Origin: Amaranthus tricolor
Taxonomy: Eukaryota > Streptophyta > Magnoliopsida > Caryophyllales > Amaranthaceae
Direction: 5' to 3'
Length of the DNA: 64,000 nt
Assembly (NCBI RefSeq): GCF_026212465.1
Contig: NC_080056.1
Coordinates: 12,174,075-12,238,074, forward strand
Below are positions 50,934 through 62,754 of this stretch, piece by piece. Under the pieces are notes generated by a model. The model saw only the letters and a program-made list of their open reading frames with translations, did no database searches and was not told the origin of the DNA. Within the stretch, counting starts at the first letter, position 1; each line of letters begins with the position of its first letter. The translations under genes were made by a program, and so were the position numbers.

Positions 50934-51258
50934 AGTTTATGCCTTATCCAACTGTCGTAGTATTTTTCGTTAAATTCTTGTCAATTTCTGTTTAATTCAC
51001 CATTTTGACTGTTCTACCCTTATTAAGCGTTGGTTCTTGTCTTTATAATTTGCTCTATATATTTGAGAGCGTTAATAAATTAAATGATAAATGTTTAAAT
51101 GGTGAATTAAACATTTGAGAGCATAAAAATGGTTTAAGACAAATTATAAGGACAACAACTAACACTTAATAAAGATAGAAACGTCAAAATGGTGAATTAA
51201 ACAGAAATTGACAAGAATTTCATGGAAAATGCTACGATAGTAAGATACGGCATAAACT
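50934..51258. mobile_element. Foldback/MITE-like element with ~125-bp inverted arms
   Basis: The left arm (about 50934-51060) and the complement of the right arm (about 51137-51258) match closely: GTTTATGCC, GTCGTAG / ATCGTAG, and a run of more than 30 identical bases including AAATTCTTGTCAATTTCTG. The centre is ~75 bp. No ORF. Outer edges and target-site duplication are unclear, so the superfamily is not assigned. Confidence 0.7.
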
Positions 51259-51289
51259 TGTTGCTACCATTGATCGGGACTTTACGTCC

Positions 51290-52690
51290 TTCAATAGTAA
51301 TACCCCAAGTGCATGGCGTAGCATAGTACGTCAGCAAGTACAAGTCGAATCGACAGGGACTGGGGTGTATATCAAAGGATTCTCGATCGATTAGTTGGTT
51401 CAACAACGTATATATAAATGTTTGTTGGAGTAGTTAACTAAAATAAGCAAATAAAGACTAAAGCTAAAACAAAGCAGGGAACAAGTAAAGATGCTAATCA
51501 ACCAAGAACATAAGATTAAAGGCAATACAAACACATGAAAAGATAATATGATGATGAAGAGGCAAAAGCTAGACTTTCTCACAAAAATAGTATTTACTAA
51601 TCTTCAACCTAAGGTCATGGATATGGTTTATGGGGAAGAATGTATCTTGGATACTAATGTTCTCTCTCAAGCAACAAAAGCTTCCTAAATCATACTCAAC
51701 TACCTATTCTCATGGAGCTAAGCACATTTTAAGACATGGAGCACACATTCAACATTTCCAATCAAAACATCTACCTATTCTGTTTGAGATGATTCGATTT
51801 TTAAGCATGGATTATCATTAGAAATCGACTCTCGCCCTCAATCTAATGACACTACGGTAATAGCAAAATTCATCTCAAACCATAAACAGCACAACTAAGC
51901 CAAAGGTAAAGAAAGCAATTTAGACTACATACATGTGATAATAACTAGCCTAAGCCAAAATAAACTACTCACTCATATTGAAGTTAAACATAACTATAGA
52001 CATTGAATTCATGATAAGCACTAATAACAAAAATCAAAAGTAATTAAATGTTGAGAATAGAAACTACTAGCTTGGAATTTAATCCAAAGAAGATAATCAT
52101 TTGAAGAACTAAAGAATGCCAATGATAAAATCCATAAGCTCTAATTGCAATCTAAATGTTTGATAAAATGCTTCAATAGATTGACTTAATCTCAATTACA
52201 TGAATATATATCAAATGATCTTCAATAATGAACTAATCAAAAGCTTGAACCTTCTAATAAGTGTTTGAATAGAAATTGCAACTAAGAGTACAAGAATGAA
52301 CCAAGGAAATTACATAAAGGAAGATTAAAACTAACTAATGAAACCTTAAAATTCAAAAACATGAGTTGTAGAAGAAGTGGATGATTTTGCTTGAGCCTTC
52401 TTCTTCTCTATTTATAGGAGGGAGGACAAGTGGTGGGTAGTGGCTTCATGATTTCTCCACCACCCTATGTGTGAGATAGGTAGGCTATAGATGGGTGTAA
52501 AATAGGGGTGGTGGAGCAGTAGAGTATGAGAGGCATATGAAAATGGGTGGGGCATCCAATCAGCAGCTTTTAAAAGCGCAATTATTTTTGACCGCCCAAA
52601 TCGCTCGACCTGAGCCAATAAGCTCGACCTATCGAGTGAGCATCAGGTACACAGGTCAAAATCTTAAAAACGACTAGATAGGAAAAGAGT
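51290..52690 (-). repeat. LTR-like repeat, class uncertain
   Basis: Non-coding. It shares its layout with the solo LTR at 54702-56141: a start region with CGACAGGGACTGGGG, a long A-rich middle with short AAT/AAG words, and a GC-richer end (52590-52660) with inverted GCTCGACCT motifs. I could not find clear termini. Confidence 0.4.
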
Positions 52691-52716
52691 AAATGCATTC
52701 AAAAAAATCATCAACT

Positions 52717-53330
52717 TAGGATTCATCATACAAATATATCTTGGGCAAATTGGAGATTGAGCAACATATGTATCATAGCTTGCTGTAGACCCAAAACACC
52801 CTGCCAATACCCAGATTGAAATGAATATTTACCATTCTTGTTTGGCCACCAAAACCTACTACCAGTAGGCCATCGATTTGACAATAGAATACTAGCAATA
52901 GCCAAATGAACGTCAATTAGAAAGAACACATCAATTGAGTCCAATTCCAACTGCCCTTCTCATGAGCAATGAAATCAGCCACACACATACCCAAATGGTC
53001 ATCCGATGAAGGGGTAGAACAGATATAACCTTTAGAGGTAGGAATCCACCTATCATGCCAAGCATCAATACAAGAGTCATTCCTCACACGCCAACCCAAC
53101 CCTTCCAATAATAAAGATTTCGCTCCCTATATGCTACGCCATGAAAAACTCGGACCATAGCCCCTCGAAGTCTCCAACACATCCACATGCTTAAAATACT
53201 AGACTTTCTACTTATATACAAGAAAATGACTCTCACCACAATGAAGCCTCCAAAATTTTTTAGCAAGCAGCGTGAATTGAAAAATTTTCAAGTTTTGAAA
53301 GCCCATGCCACCCTGAAAGGAGAAAAAACT
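52717..53330 (-). pseudogene. 3' end of an L1-like LINE ORF2
   Basis: Minus-strand fragments in shifting frames give GLGWRVRNDSCIDAWHDRWIP (53045-53108) and FWWPNKNGKYSFQSGYW (52800-52860). These match the zinc-binding reverse-transcriptase-associated region that follows RT in plant LINEs. Upstream, LLAKKFWRLH and GYGPSFSWRSI are seen at 53110-53280. No RT catalytic core is present; the fragment is 5'-truncated as LINEs usually are. Confidence 0.8.
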
Positions 53331-53777
53331 AATGAGTCGTGCGAAGGCTACATTTCAGTCTAGATTTCTTGCAACACAAATAATTGTTGATCGAAGATTT
53401 CAAGGGGATAAAATTCAGAGATGAAATCAAAATTTTTTTTCTCTTTAAGTCTCGATGATGATTTTGATGGAGTAATTATGGTGGTTATGGTGGAATAAAG
53501 AGAAAATGATGGAGTGATGAGAGAGTTATGGTAAGAGGTGGAGAGGGTGGTAATGGTGGTGGTAGAGTTTAGGAAGGAGGGGACAAAGATTGGGGTGGGG
53601 GAGAGTTTCTATGAAAGAAAAGGTTGAAGAAGAAGAAGAAGGGGAGAGAAAATGATGAGTGTACCGAGAGTTATGGTAGGTGGCGGTGGTGGTGGTGGTA
53701 AAGAGGGAGGTAATAAGGTTGTGAAGGGGTGTATTTCGGAAGTGATTTTGTTGTAGATAAGTTTTCCTAAGGTCAAA
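53331..53777. other. Purine-rich low-complexity tract
   Basis: From 53450 to 53765 the plus strand is dominated by GGTGGT, GAGAG and GAAGAAG words (the complement is CCACCACC). ORFs of Pro/His/Thr across it are composition artefacts. Confidence 0.7.
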
Positions 53778-54142
53778 TGTAACAACCTGGCCCATCGAAC
53801 CACTGGTGACTACCCATGAAGACTATAGATTGTAACCACAACCAAACACAAGTCTTTTCAGTCCACTTTGGGTTCCCTTGAAAAGAAGATGCACCTTGTT
53901 GATGTGAGTAGTCTTTCAATCCTTTTTATAAAGTTAAATCTAGGGTATCACACTCACCGCCACTTAGGAATACAACGTCTTCGTTGGACCGTAAGTAGTT
54001 TTAGGATCTTTTTCCACGCTAGGTGCACTAAACACATAATCAGTCACAGTCGTTGGTTTGCTCTTATACCATTTATAACAACCCGACCCATCAGACCACC
54101 GGTGACTACCCATAGAGACCGTTGACTGACACCACAGACTTA
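53778..54142. repeat. Pair of ~55-bp direct repeats, LTR-end-like
   Basis: TGTAACAACCTGGCCCATCG (53778 on) and TATAACAACCCGACCCATCA (54074 on) continue as CCACYGGTGACTACCCAT in both. They are ~296 bp apart. TGTAACA is a typical complement of an LTR end, so this may be a minus-strand LTR relic with an internal duplication. Confidence 0.55.
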
Positions 54143-54696
54143 TAGCGGGCTTTTAGCGTCGTTTTACTAAGGGCCAAGTTACACAAACAATATTTACAAT
54201 CACCCTAATACAGCTACAACAAGTGTAATGGTAAGTCGGGGGTCAAACCACAAAGACAGGGGATGCTAGATTCTAAACTTGATGTTAGAGGTTATATGGA
54301 AGGTTGGTTGGATATTGAACTAAAATAATGGCAAGAAAGTAAAGCAAGACTAAAAGAATGAAAGACAAATGGGGAAAGATTGGGTGCACACTTGGAAGAT
54401 CTATTTAGAATAAAGATAAGTAAGGTCAAGGGAGATCGAACAACAATCAATCAAGACACTCAAGATAGCGAGAGAAAGTTGGTGACCCTATAAGTCAAAC
54501 GAACGACCTATAATCACCATATGTCTCCTACGGAGTGGCCTAACAAGATTCGTATCGAATATTAATCAAACATCATCATCAACCTCAACCAAAATCCTAA
54601 ACATTGAAGGAAAAACCAATCCTAGGGTTTCACTAATCAAAACCCATAAAAAAAACTACTCACACATACTAGAAAAAACTACGACAAAAGCAAGTA
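54143..54696 (-). repeat. Dispersed LTR-like repeat, copy 2, split by a solo LTR
   Basis: Homologous to 44816-45368. It is interrupted at 54697-54701 by insertion of the solo LTR, and the host sequence resumes at 56142 with A-rich AAAGCATTAAA words. Confidence 0.6.
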
Positions 54697-54701
54697 ACAT
54701 G

Positions 54702-56141
54702 TGATAGGTCGTTTTACTACCAAAAATAATTCCTATTTCATCTAACTAGTATAGTTGGGCAAGTAGGGTCGAACCATTGTGGAAGGACAAATAAAGTCAC
54801 AAATTGAACCAAGTTCACTATTACTAACGATCAAAAGTTGGATTTTTGTTTATCTAAGTAGAACGCAAAAACAAGAAATGAATAAAATTCAATAATTAAA
54901 AACCTAGGGCTAAAAGGATTCACTATGCATCGATCATGATTTATGAACAACAATTGGGATAGGAATGAATATAGGCGAAGGAAGGTGTTGCTCTCGCAAA
55001 CAAATTCGACAATCAAACAATAAAACAAGCTCTTGTGATTAAAGCTTAATTGTTCAAAGAAGGAAATCGTTCACTCAAACTCGCAACTCTCGCTTATAGA
55101 ATTGAGTGAATAAAACTTGCAAATTGGCCAAACATGCAATCAATCTAAAACCCATCAATTGAATCGCCTAGACAAACCAAATTTAAATCCTAAAATCAAA
55201 CAAGAATCATGACCTTTTGCATAGTTTCACCAAACCCTAGAAATAAAACTACTCACTGAGCATATTAAAACTAACAAGAAGTTCAACAATGAAATTCATG
55301 GAGAAAATCAAATTCAAATTTAATGGAGAAACAAGCATTCAAAGATAACAATAATAAACAAGAACAAGAAATTAGAATTGAAACTAATACCTTCAATATA
55401 ATTAAAATTACAATGTCGAAGTGTTGATTAACAATCCCCCAAGGCAAGTAATATGCGAAATCCCTTCAATACCAAACCCTCCAAACAGAGAAAAAAAAAA
55501 ACCGTCCCAAAATTCCCCCTCAAAAGCTATTTATATCCTTCTAAAAAGAGATCGGAGGATATGGGAAGTTACTATCAAAAATAACTACAGGACCTGGCCG
55601 GGTATGTGGAAACCCGGCCAGGTGCGCAGCATAACTAAATCTTCAAGACCAAAAATTTTCTAAGTTCGAGAGTAAACCCGGTCGGGTAAGAGGAAACCCG
55701 CCGGGATACGCAGCAGAGCATTTTGATCTTCAATGGAAGCCCGGTCGGGTGTCTAGAAACCCACCCAGGTTTAGAGGCTCACCCGGCCGGGTATGTGGAA
55801 ACCCACCCGGGTGCGAGTGGCAACTTTTTCTTCCAAATGGCATCTTCAAATTCTTCAAAGTGCCAAGTGCAAACCCGGTCGGGTAAGTGGAAACCCACCC
55901 GGGTATGAGACCTGGTCAGCACAAAAATGACCCTTTGAGTAGCTTATGATCTTCCAACTTGCAAATCTCGCTCCAAGAGTCAATTCCTAGCATAATTAGG
56001 GCTTTGTACCTACAAATAGATAGGAAACAAACACTCTAACCAAGCATAAAAAACAATAGAAAATTGAGTAAAATACGCGAGAAATGCTATAAAAATGCAA
56101 TAGGGGCATGGTAGAAAATAGTATATAAAACACACACATCA
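54702..56141 (-). mobile_element. Solo LTR with perfect 5-bp TSD
   Basis: 1,440 bp bounded by TGATAGGTCG and ACACATCA, flanked by ACATG at 54697-54701 and 56142-56146. TG...CA termini with a matching duplication and no internal element sequence identify a solo LTR left by recombination between two LTRs. Five GC-rich hairpin modules lie at 55592-55904. The superfamily is probably Ty3/gypsy (inference). Confidence 0.82.
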
Positions 56142-56146
56142 ACATG

Positions 56147-56729
56147 AAAAGCATTAAATCTAATCTAGAAAGCATTTAAAGAAATTGAAAGATTAGAAAG
56201 CAATAAATCTACACTAAAAAAAGTTAAAGAAAAGCAATAAAAGACATGAAAGCATTTAAGGAATGAAACTTACATAAATGAAGAACTTGAATGTAAAAGA
56301 AAGCATAAATGAAAAGCCTAAACCTAATCTAAGGCAAGAATTGAAAGAAAGTAATGAAAGGTTTTGATGTTCTAAAGTGAGGCACGATTGCCCTCATAAA
56401 AGCCATAGTCCGAATTCCACGTGTGAATAGTCGATCTAAAGCTTACGAACCCAATTTTAATATTTCATTAGAAGATCCAGCAAATTGTGGATGTGTCGAT
56501 CTCCATGAGCATTTGAGTGAGCTCTTCCATGACCGATGCTTCTTCCTTAATTCAGTTCTAGATGAGTATGATTTCCGCATAAAGAAAGTTGTATCGATTC
56601 GGCAGGACGCCTCCCTTACACCATCCTCCATGCGTGGGGCTAAATGTTATGGTAACGTTAGTTTATTCATTTATTTATTTTTATTTTTATTTATCATCGT
56701 AAAATTACCTTAATACCATTTGACCTTCC
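56147..56729. other. A-rich repeat continuation and an unassigned short ORF
   Basis: 56147-56400 continues the repeat that hosts the solo LTR. The 96-codon plus-strand ORF at 56423-56713 (MNSRSKAYEPNFNISLEDPANC...) matches nothing I recognise and could be a fragment of an element gag. Confidence 0.35.
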
Positions 56730-57200
56730 GTTGATCTTGGCTCTTTGTCAAGGGGCTTTTACAAATTTTCATTTACCTTGCTTGGTTATAAAGTAAATAA
56801 CTTCCCTAACCCTAAAAAACTACCCATTACTTACATTTCTCACCATTTTCCTCCAGTACCTCCATCATGCCAATGACGTCCTAGTTTTCTCTAGTATAAC
56901 TCTCTCTTTGTGATAATAAATATGTGTTACTTACATCATTGGCACCGAGGCTTAGAGATACCACACCAAAAAACCCTGTCAAAATCTATATTCATTATCA
57001 ACTTTATCAACACATCAAAATATAATCAACATACCTCTTGATATATATATTCAATCGTGTATCCAATCTACTATTGCTCATTCATTGATTTCTCATCTAC
57101 GACTTGAGCGTCGAAAGGGTTTTCCGAGAGTCACCCCCCGAGCAAGGCTAACGTGTTGTGTTGTAGGACTTCAGGTCATTTCTAGGGAAGAATCACATCT
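56730..57200 (+). repeat. Ty3/gypsy-like LTR fragment
   Basis: The string ACTTGAGCGTCGAAAGGGTTTTCCGAGAGTC, then CCCCCCGAGCAAGGCTAACG and GTAGGACTTCAGG (57101-57175), is like the R/U5 region of Athila/Tat-type LTRs. Boundaries are approximate and no partner LTR was found. Confidence 0.5.
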
Positions 57201-59264
57201 CACTTCCAGTTCGTCAACCATTAATTCTGATAACACTTCCGCTTCAGGTATTTAAAGTGTCTTTTACACTTCCTAGTTTCATTACTGAAACAAGAGTGAA
57301 TTGAAGAATATGTTTAGTTGGTAAATACATAGTTTTTGGAAAAAGAAAGTAGTTATTATTATACAAAAAAAAAGATCCATGGGTTTGGAACTTATGACTT
57401 CAATGTTAAACTCTAACTCCTTGTTAATACAGTCTGAAGACGAACTATATTTTAGATTGACTTAAATTATAATTATCGTAAAAACAGATAAAAATAAAAA
57501 GTAAATTTAAAACAATTTAAGAAAATAAAATGCAAATTCGTTATCAAATTTCCTTTGTTTAAATGGACGATTGTTGAGCTCGTCTCATGATAAGACGATC
57601 TCATACTAACAAGAAGAGTTGCAATGTTAATGGTCATTAGGCAAAAATTATACCAACATACTCCATCATACAACATTGATATACAATGGTAAATATATAT
57701 ACCCTCTTATTTTTAGGTCCATATACGGTTGGGCACTTAACACATCTTTAGAACTGCTTGTGTGATCAATGATTGATAATTAATTATGAAAATATAATTT
57801 TTTTAATATCTAGAATTTGTTTGAATAAATTGCCAATCATATGCAGCATAAATACTTATCTAGTGTTATTTTAAGCAAATTTTATATCATCTTGCTTTAT
57901 AGAACCATACCATACCATACCATCATACTAAGTAATCCAGCTTATAAATCCTCCGTCCAAAAAAAAATCCAGCTTATAAAGCCAGAGTACGGATTCTAGA
58001 CTTATGATAGACTCTTTTTACTTCCTCACTTTGGTATATATATTTTTTTATTTGATTTTTTTTTTTCAGTATTTTTAATCATATTTCTACGTATGTGTTT
58101 ATTTAAATTTATTTTTGGTTCTTATGGTTCAACTCTTATTTTGATTATGTTGAAATCCACAGAAAGCTTTATAATATACTAGCGATTTTTATCTCTTTTT
58201 TAGAAGGACTCTAGCTTTATTGACACATTCCTTTACCCTCTCTTAGTACGGGGCACAAGTATTATTTATTTGTCATCTACCTTAAACTTTAATTTTATAA
58301 GTGAGATTTATTGGATATTAATTAATTTATAATATGGAATCCTCAAGTTGTGTATTACATAATTTAATGAAAATTATTAATGATTGATATGAACAATAGT
58401 AGTAACTAAAACCATTAATGTGACCCATACCATAATGATAATGTAAATGCTACTTGTAAATTGCAATTTCATCGTGATTGCAAGTTTTATTTTATGTGAA
58501 TTTTTTTTTTCTTTGTTTATTAACAGTCATCGATTTGTAATAACAAATATTTAAGGCCATTTATATTATATACGCTACTAGTCTAGCTAAAATGTAAAAA
58601 CATGAATACAATATTAGTTGATTTTCCTTTCACTAAGATGGTTTGTTTCCTTAGCCTGCACACATTAATCGCCTTCTAGTTGACTACATGTGTTTCTGAT
58701 TCATCCCTTTGGAAAAGAGAGCAAGAAGCTGAATCATCAACCACTTTCTTCTCCTTTTTCCCTTTACCCTATCCATCCAAACATTTCCTTTTTATGTTTC
58801 ATTGTGCTTTTATTATTAGTCATCTAATCACCTCATGGAAATTACATTTAGTCAAATATGTATAATCATAGTAATAGTCTTATTTAACTAGAAGTGCACA
58901 CGGTCCTGTCTATTCTGCTTTGACACAAACATTAAATTAAATTAGAAATTTCGATTTAGAAATTTTTTACACTAGACCAGACCAGTTATAACACAAAATC
59001 GGACCGGGTCAAACCAGATCGGATGAGACCGTTTTAAAATAGTTTGGTCCCGTCTAATCTAAGGTGTTTTTCATTTTAAAGCAATACTTTTGGGATGAAT
59101 GTGTTTGTGGTTCCTTCAGTAGAGAATATATAGACCGAGAAGAATCATCTACATATTATAACCATACAAATCCAAAGAATAATAGATTCACAGTCATCCA
59201 AATAGTCATTAGAAAAAACGAATTACAGAGTACACTGAGAAAATGGTAATGCAGGATTCAAATG

Positions 59265-59420
59265 AAATTCGTCTACTAAAATTCGAAAATAAGGAAAAAA
59301 CTACGGGATTCATCTACTGAAATTCGAAAACAAGGAATAAACTACAGGATTCATCAACTGAAATTCGAAAAATCAAGAACACTACAGAATTCATCTATTG
59401 AAAATCGAAAAGATTAACAA
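59265..59420. repeat. Imperfect ~41-bp tandem repeat
   Basis: Units built on GATTCATCTACTGAAATTCG recur at about 59265, 59306, 59347 and 59387 with increasing divergence; part of a unit reappears at 59461-59485. Confidence 0.75.
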
Positions 59421-59708
59421 CTAATTAGAAAAAATCAACAAATAAATTGAAAATATTAACTAATTCGAAAAAATCAAGAACACTATGGTTTATTTAATTA
59501 ATTTATTTATTTTGTGGTTGTTATATATGTATGTTAGATGATAATACTTTATGATCAATCGATATTTAATAAGCCTAGGCTAAATTACGTGTCAAATATA
59601 GTTATTAACAAGTAACAACTGATAACGTAAAGGTTTATATTATAATTATGATATGGGTAAAATAAATGTGAGACACTATTCTTTGACTATCACTAATATA
59701 TAAAGAAT

Positions 59709-59710
59709 AA

Positions 59711-59769
<59 letters not shown>
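59709..59769. repeat. (AAT)n microsatellite
   Basis: About 20 uninterrupted AAT units. Confidence 0.97.
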
Positions 59770-59772
<3 letters not shown>

Positions 59773-60654
59773 AATGGTTCGGTTTTTGTACTTAATGACA
59801 TTATAATGTAGTAATGGCATTACAATGTAGTGAATGTCATAAAGTAAGAAGAGGAATAGTAGATCTCATTAGAGTAGTAACAAACGTATTTCGGGAGCCC
59901 ACAAAATTCATTGCAGTTAAGTAATAACAATGAATTACCATTTGAATTCCTTTCATCAATTATTTTAACCTTTCATTTTTCCATCTTCTCTTATAAATAT
60001 CCTACTCTATGGCAAGTCAAGTACTCATTAAATTAGGGCCAAATTCAAAATTTTACGAACGGGGTTGCATAATATTTTTAAATTTGTAATTTTAAGTCTG
60101 ATAAAATTAAAATTTAGTTTTTGCATTACATCAATAAAGCATGAGATAAAAAAAAGCATACAAAACGCAAAAAAAAAGTCAAATTCCACTAACTCGTTAG
60201 CTGTTATCGTATATGAAAATAAAGAAAGCATCTTAACTCTAATAAAATTGTGAATAACACGCAAAAGTCCAATCTTCAGGTTTTATCTAGTGTTTTTAAC
60301 TGAAATAAACTTATTATTCTAATTAATTGAATATGTTTTTATTTTATATTCCTTCCAATATCTCTAATTGTGCAAAATTAAAAATTGTAGAAAACTGATA
60401 CTGATAAAAAAACATTTAGTTGAATCAAATAATATAGCACTTAAATATATTTTAATATCTAAATTAAGAATAAAATATAAATTTAGAGTGATCAATAAAT
60501 AGTGTTAAAAAAAATAAAAGCTATGACAATTTATATGAATTAAATGGAGTATAATATGGTTTCAAAATATTCACGTCGACTCCGTTTAGGTATAGTACAC
60601 CAGAAAAAATACATCTTATAATTAATTTTCCATTTAATTTAAAGAAATCGTACT

Positions 60655-60790
60655 TGTCAGAGTGGTCTTTCTGGGGTATGGTGTGTGCATTTGTGTTCAG
60701 TTTCGTCCCGAGTTCTATTCCAGGCTTCTACAAGTTTTTTTTAATTTTTTTGATGGGGTTCCCAGGCACCCACGCAGGTCCGCCCATGCA
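60655..60790 (+). repeat. Possible SINE-like segment
   Basis: TCAGAGTGGTC and GAGTTCTATTCC are spaced about as tRNA-type A and B boxes and are followed by a T-rich stretch. Neither end nor a target-site duplication is clear. Confidence 0.25.
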
Positions 60791-61437
60791 TCAAATACAA
60801 CTCTTATTCTCCTCATTTCAATAGTAATAAAGGATATAAAAATCAGTAGATATAGGTGGTCGATCACGACGTCAAATCGTCATTGATCCGAAGCCTTAAT
60901 ACATTCTCTTATCCAGCCCAATCTCGTTCTCTATACAATGTGTAGTTATGTCTAACCTTTGCAAATATAAGTACTCCCTGACTGATTTTGTGTGTTCGGC
61001 TTTTGATATTTCGTTTTTTTTTTTTTTTTTTTTTTTTTTTGGTGTTTTAAAGTTAATGTGATTTACGACCATTTTAGTACTGCGTTTGTTAAATTGACAG
61101 TAGGATGATATTGTCAAGCTACTGAAACTAACTTTGATGGCATTAGTTTGGTGCTTTTCTAGTCACCCTTTTTTTTGTTAACATTTGTTTAATTTTTTTT
61201 TTTATAAAGATATAATCAGTGTGTATTTACAAAACAATCATTTTTTAAAAAAATAAATAAAGCGTATTTGGTTTTCTGGATAGATTTCTCTATTGAATTG
61301 TAAAAATTAATGAGTTAAATTATTACTTCAAGCTTTGTATATAAATTCAATGGCGGAATAGTAAGACGAGTTGTTTTTATTTAAATTAACTTTACTATTT
61401 TAGTTTTATATAAAATGACAATTTGTTAAGATATATT

Positions 61438-62089
61438 GTTGTGTAAAAGTTATTTTACCCTCGAGTAAGGTAAGTCAATTCTTAGTGCACCAAATTGCCT
61501 TTCTAAGGTGTCTGATGGATCGGCCTTTTAGGGAAATCCGTCAAAGGGGGTGTGTTATTTTTGTGACATTAAATAAGTGTACGTTGTGAAGTAATTTGCA
61601 AAGTGTGACGACTCCATTGTTTGTTTATACGCATGATGTATTTTTAATTATTAAAGAAATATTTATATTTTAAATAATTAAGAAATATTGATATACTTAT
61701 GAAAGTACTTTGTGATTTTCGAATTTTCTAAATATTACTATTTTAAGTCAAAACGTTTTCAAAGTATAAGTTGTTTGACACATTAGAGTAACTATTCATT
61801 GAGTTGTGGTCATGTTTCGTATTCTTATTTTCCACAGGTAATAAGAAGTTCTTTGACGTGTTTAATGCATGAGTATTAGGCGACGTAGATCATACGTCAT
61901 GAGTGTATTAAATAAATTAGTTTTAGAACATTTACTTTCGTTAAATCTATATTAGTTTTAAATAATGTTTTGACGCCTTACACTTTCTGAGTGTGGCGAA
62001 CACCTTGTTTTGCTTTCCACAGCTACGAGATATTATGAATGTCTTAATGTATCTAATGTTTTATATTTATAAAAATTAGGGGTGTTACA
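61438..62089 (+). repeat. Chromovirus-like Ty3/gypsy LTR, 3' part, with decayed primer site
   Basis: The segment ends GGGGTGTTACA at 62089, the usual end of chromovirus LTRs. It is followed by TTAATATGAGAGCC (62091-62104), a mutated form of the initiator-tRNA site TGGTATCAGAGCC. Preceding text (CGTTTTCAAAGTATAAG, GCGACGTAGATC, CACTTTCTGAGTGTGGCG) resembles such LTRs. The 5' limit is a guess. No gag or pol follows. Confidence 0.6.
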
Positions 62090-62104
62090 ATTAATATGAG
62101 AGCC

Positions 62105-62754
62105 AACTTAGGACTGTGACTAATCTAAAGAATTAGTTTATGTGAAAAGATCTTGGAGACAAGTGACGTGGTAAACCGAGGATATAGAAACTTAAGTTTT
62201 GAATTTGAGTTACACTGTTGTTTAATGTTGGGTATAGGGTTAGGTGGATTTTGATAATAGGTGTATTATAATATAATTTGAGGTATCTATTTACATTTGA
62301 GATTGGGTTATTGAAAATTAAGTTCTAATACTTAAGAGCTATTTTACAATGGATTCAATTGTTGTGATTGACTTAATACACTTCGAGGCTACTTATTGAG
62401 AAACTTATTTTATTTTATGTTGGAGACATGTTTTATATTTTGGGGATTATTTCTTAATATGAGTAGTGTTGATGAGTGAATCAGAATTTGATTTTTTTTT
62501 GAGGTTAAATAGAATAATATTTTTTTATATATTTAATTTATAATGTTGGAATCCTACATATAGTATTGTGAATTTAATATTAGTTAACCTAACGTATGCC
62601 TATTTTTCAAGTCTAACTATTTTATAACTGTAATATATACTAATTAGTGTTGTGTGCCAAGTTAGTGGCTTAAAAGGCATAAAAAGCTAAGGCAACTTAA
62701 CACCTAATTTTGTACATATGCTTATTTTCTCAAATCTAACCATTTCAAGACTTT
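62105..62754. other. Leader remnant and AT-rich spacer
   Basis: Follows the chromovirus-like primer site; contains no ORF. Somewhere in here the CACTA element begins, but I could not see its terminus. Confidence 0.4.

Larger units (their letters stand above)
57201..61437. other. AT-rich intergenic region without recognisable genes
   Basis: Contains a short CCATA tandem (57904-57925), an imperfect 41-bp tandem repeat (59265-59420), an (AAT)n microsatellite (59709-59769), a possible SINE-like segment (60655-60790) and a T tract (61013-61040). I found no intron-exon structure or ORF with family resemblance. Confidence 0.6.

Noticed and set aside
53526..53803. Pro/Thr/His-rich ORFs
   Set aside because: Low-complexity purine tract read on the complement.
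60655..60790. A tRNA gene
   Set aside because: Only loose A/B-box resemblance; no cloverleaf could be folded. Kept as a weak SINE-like segment.
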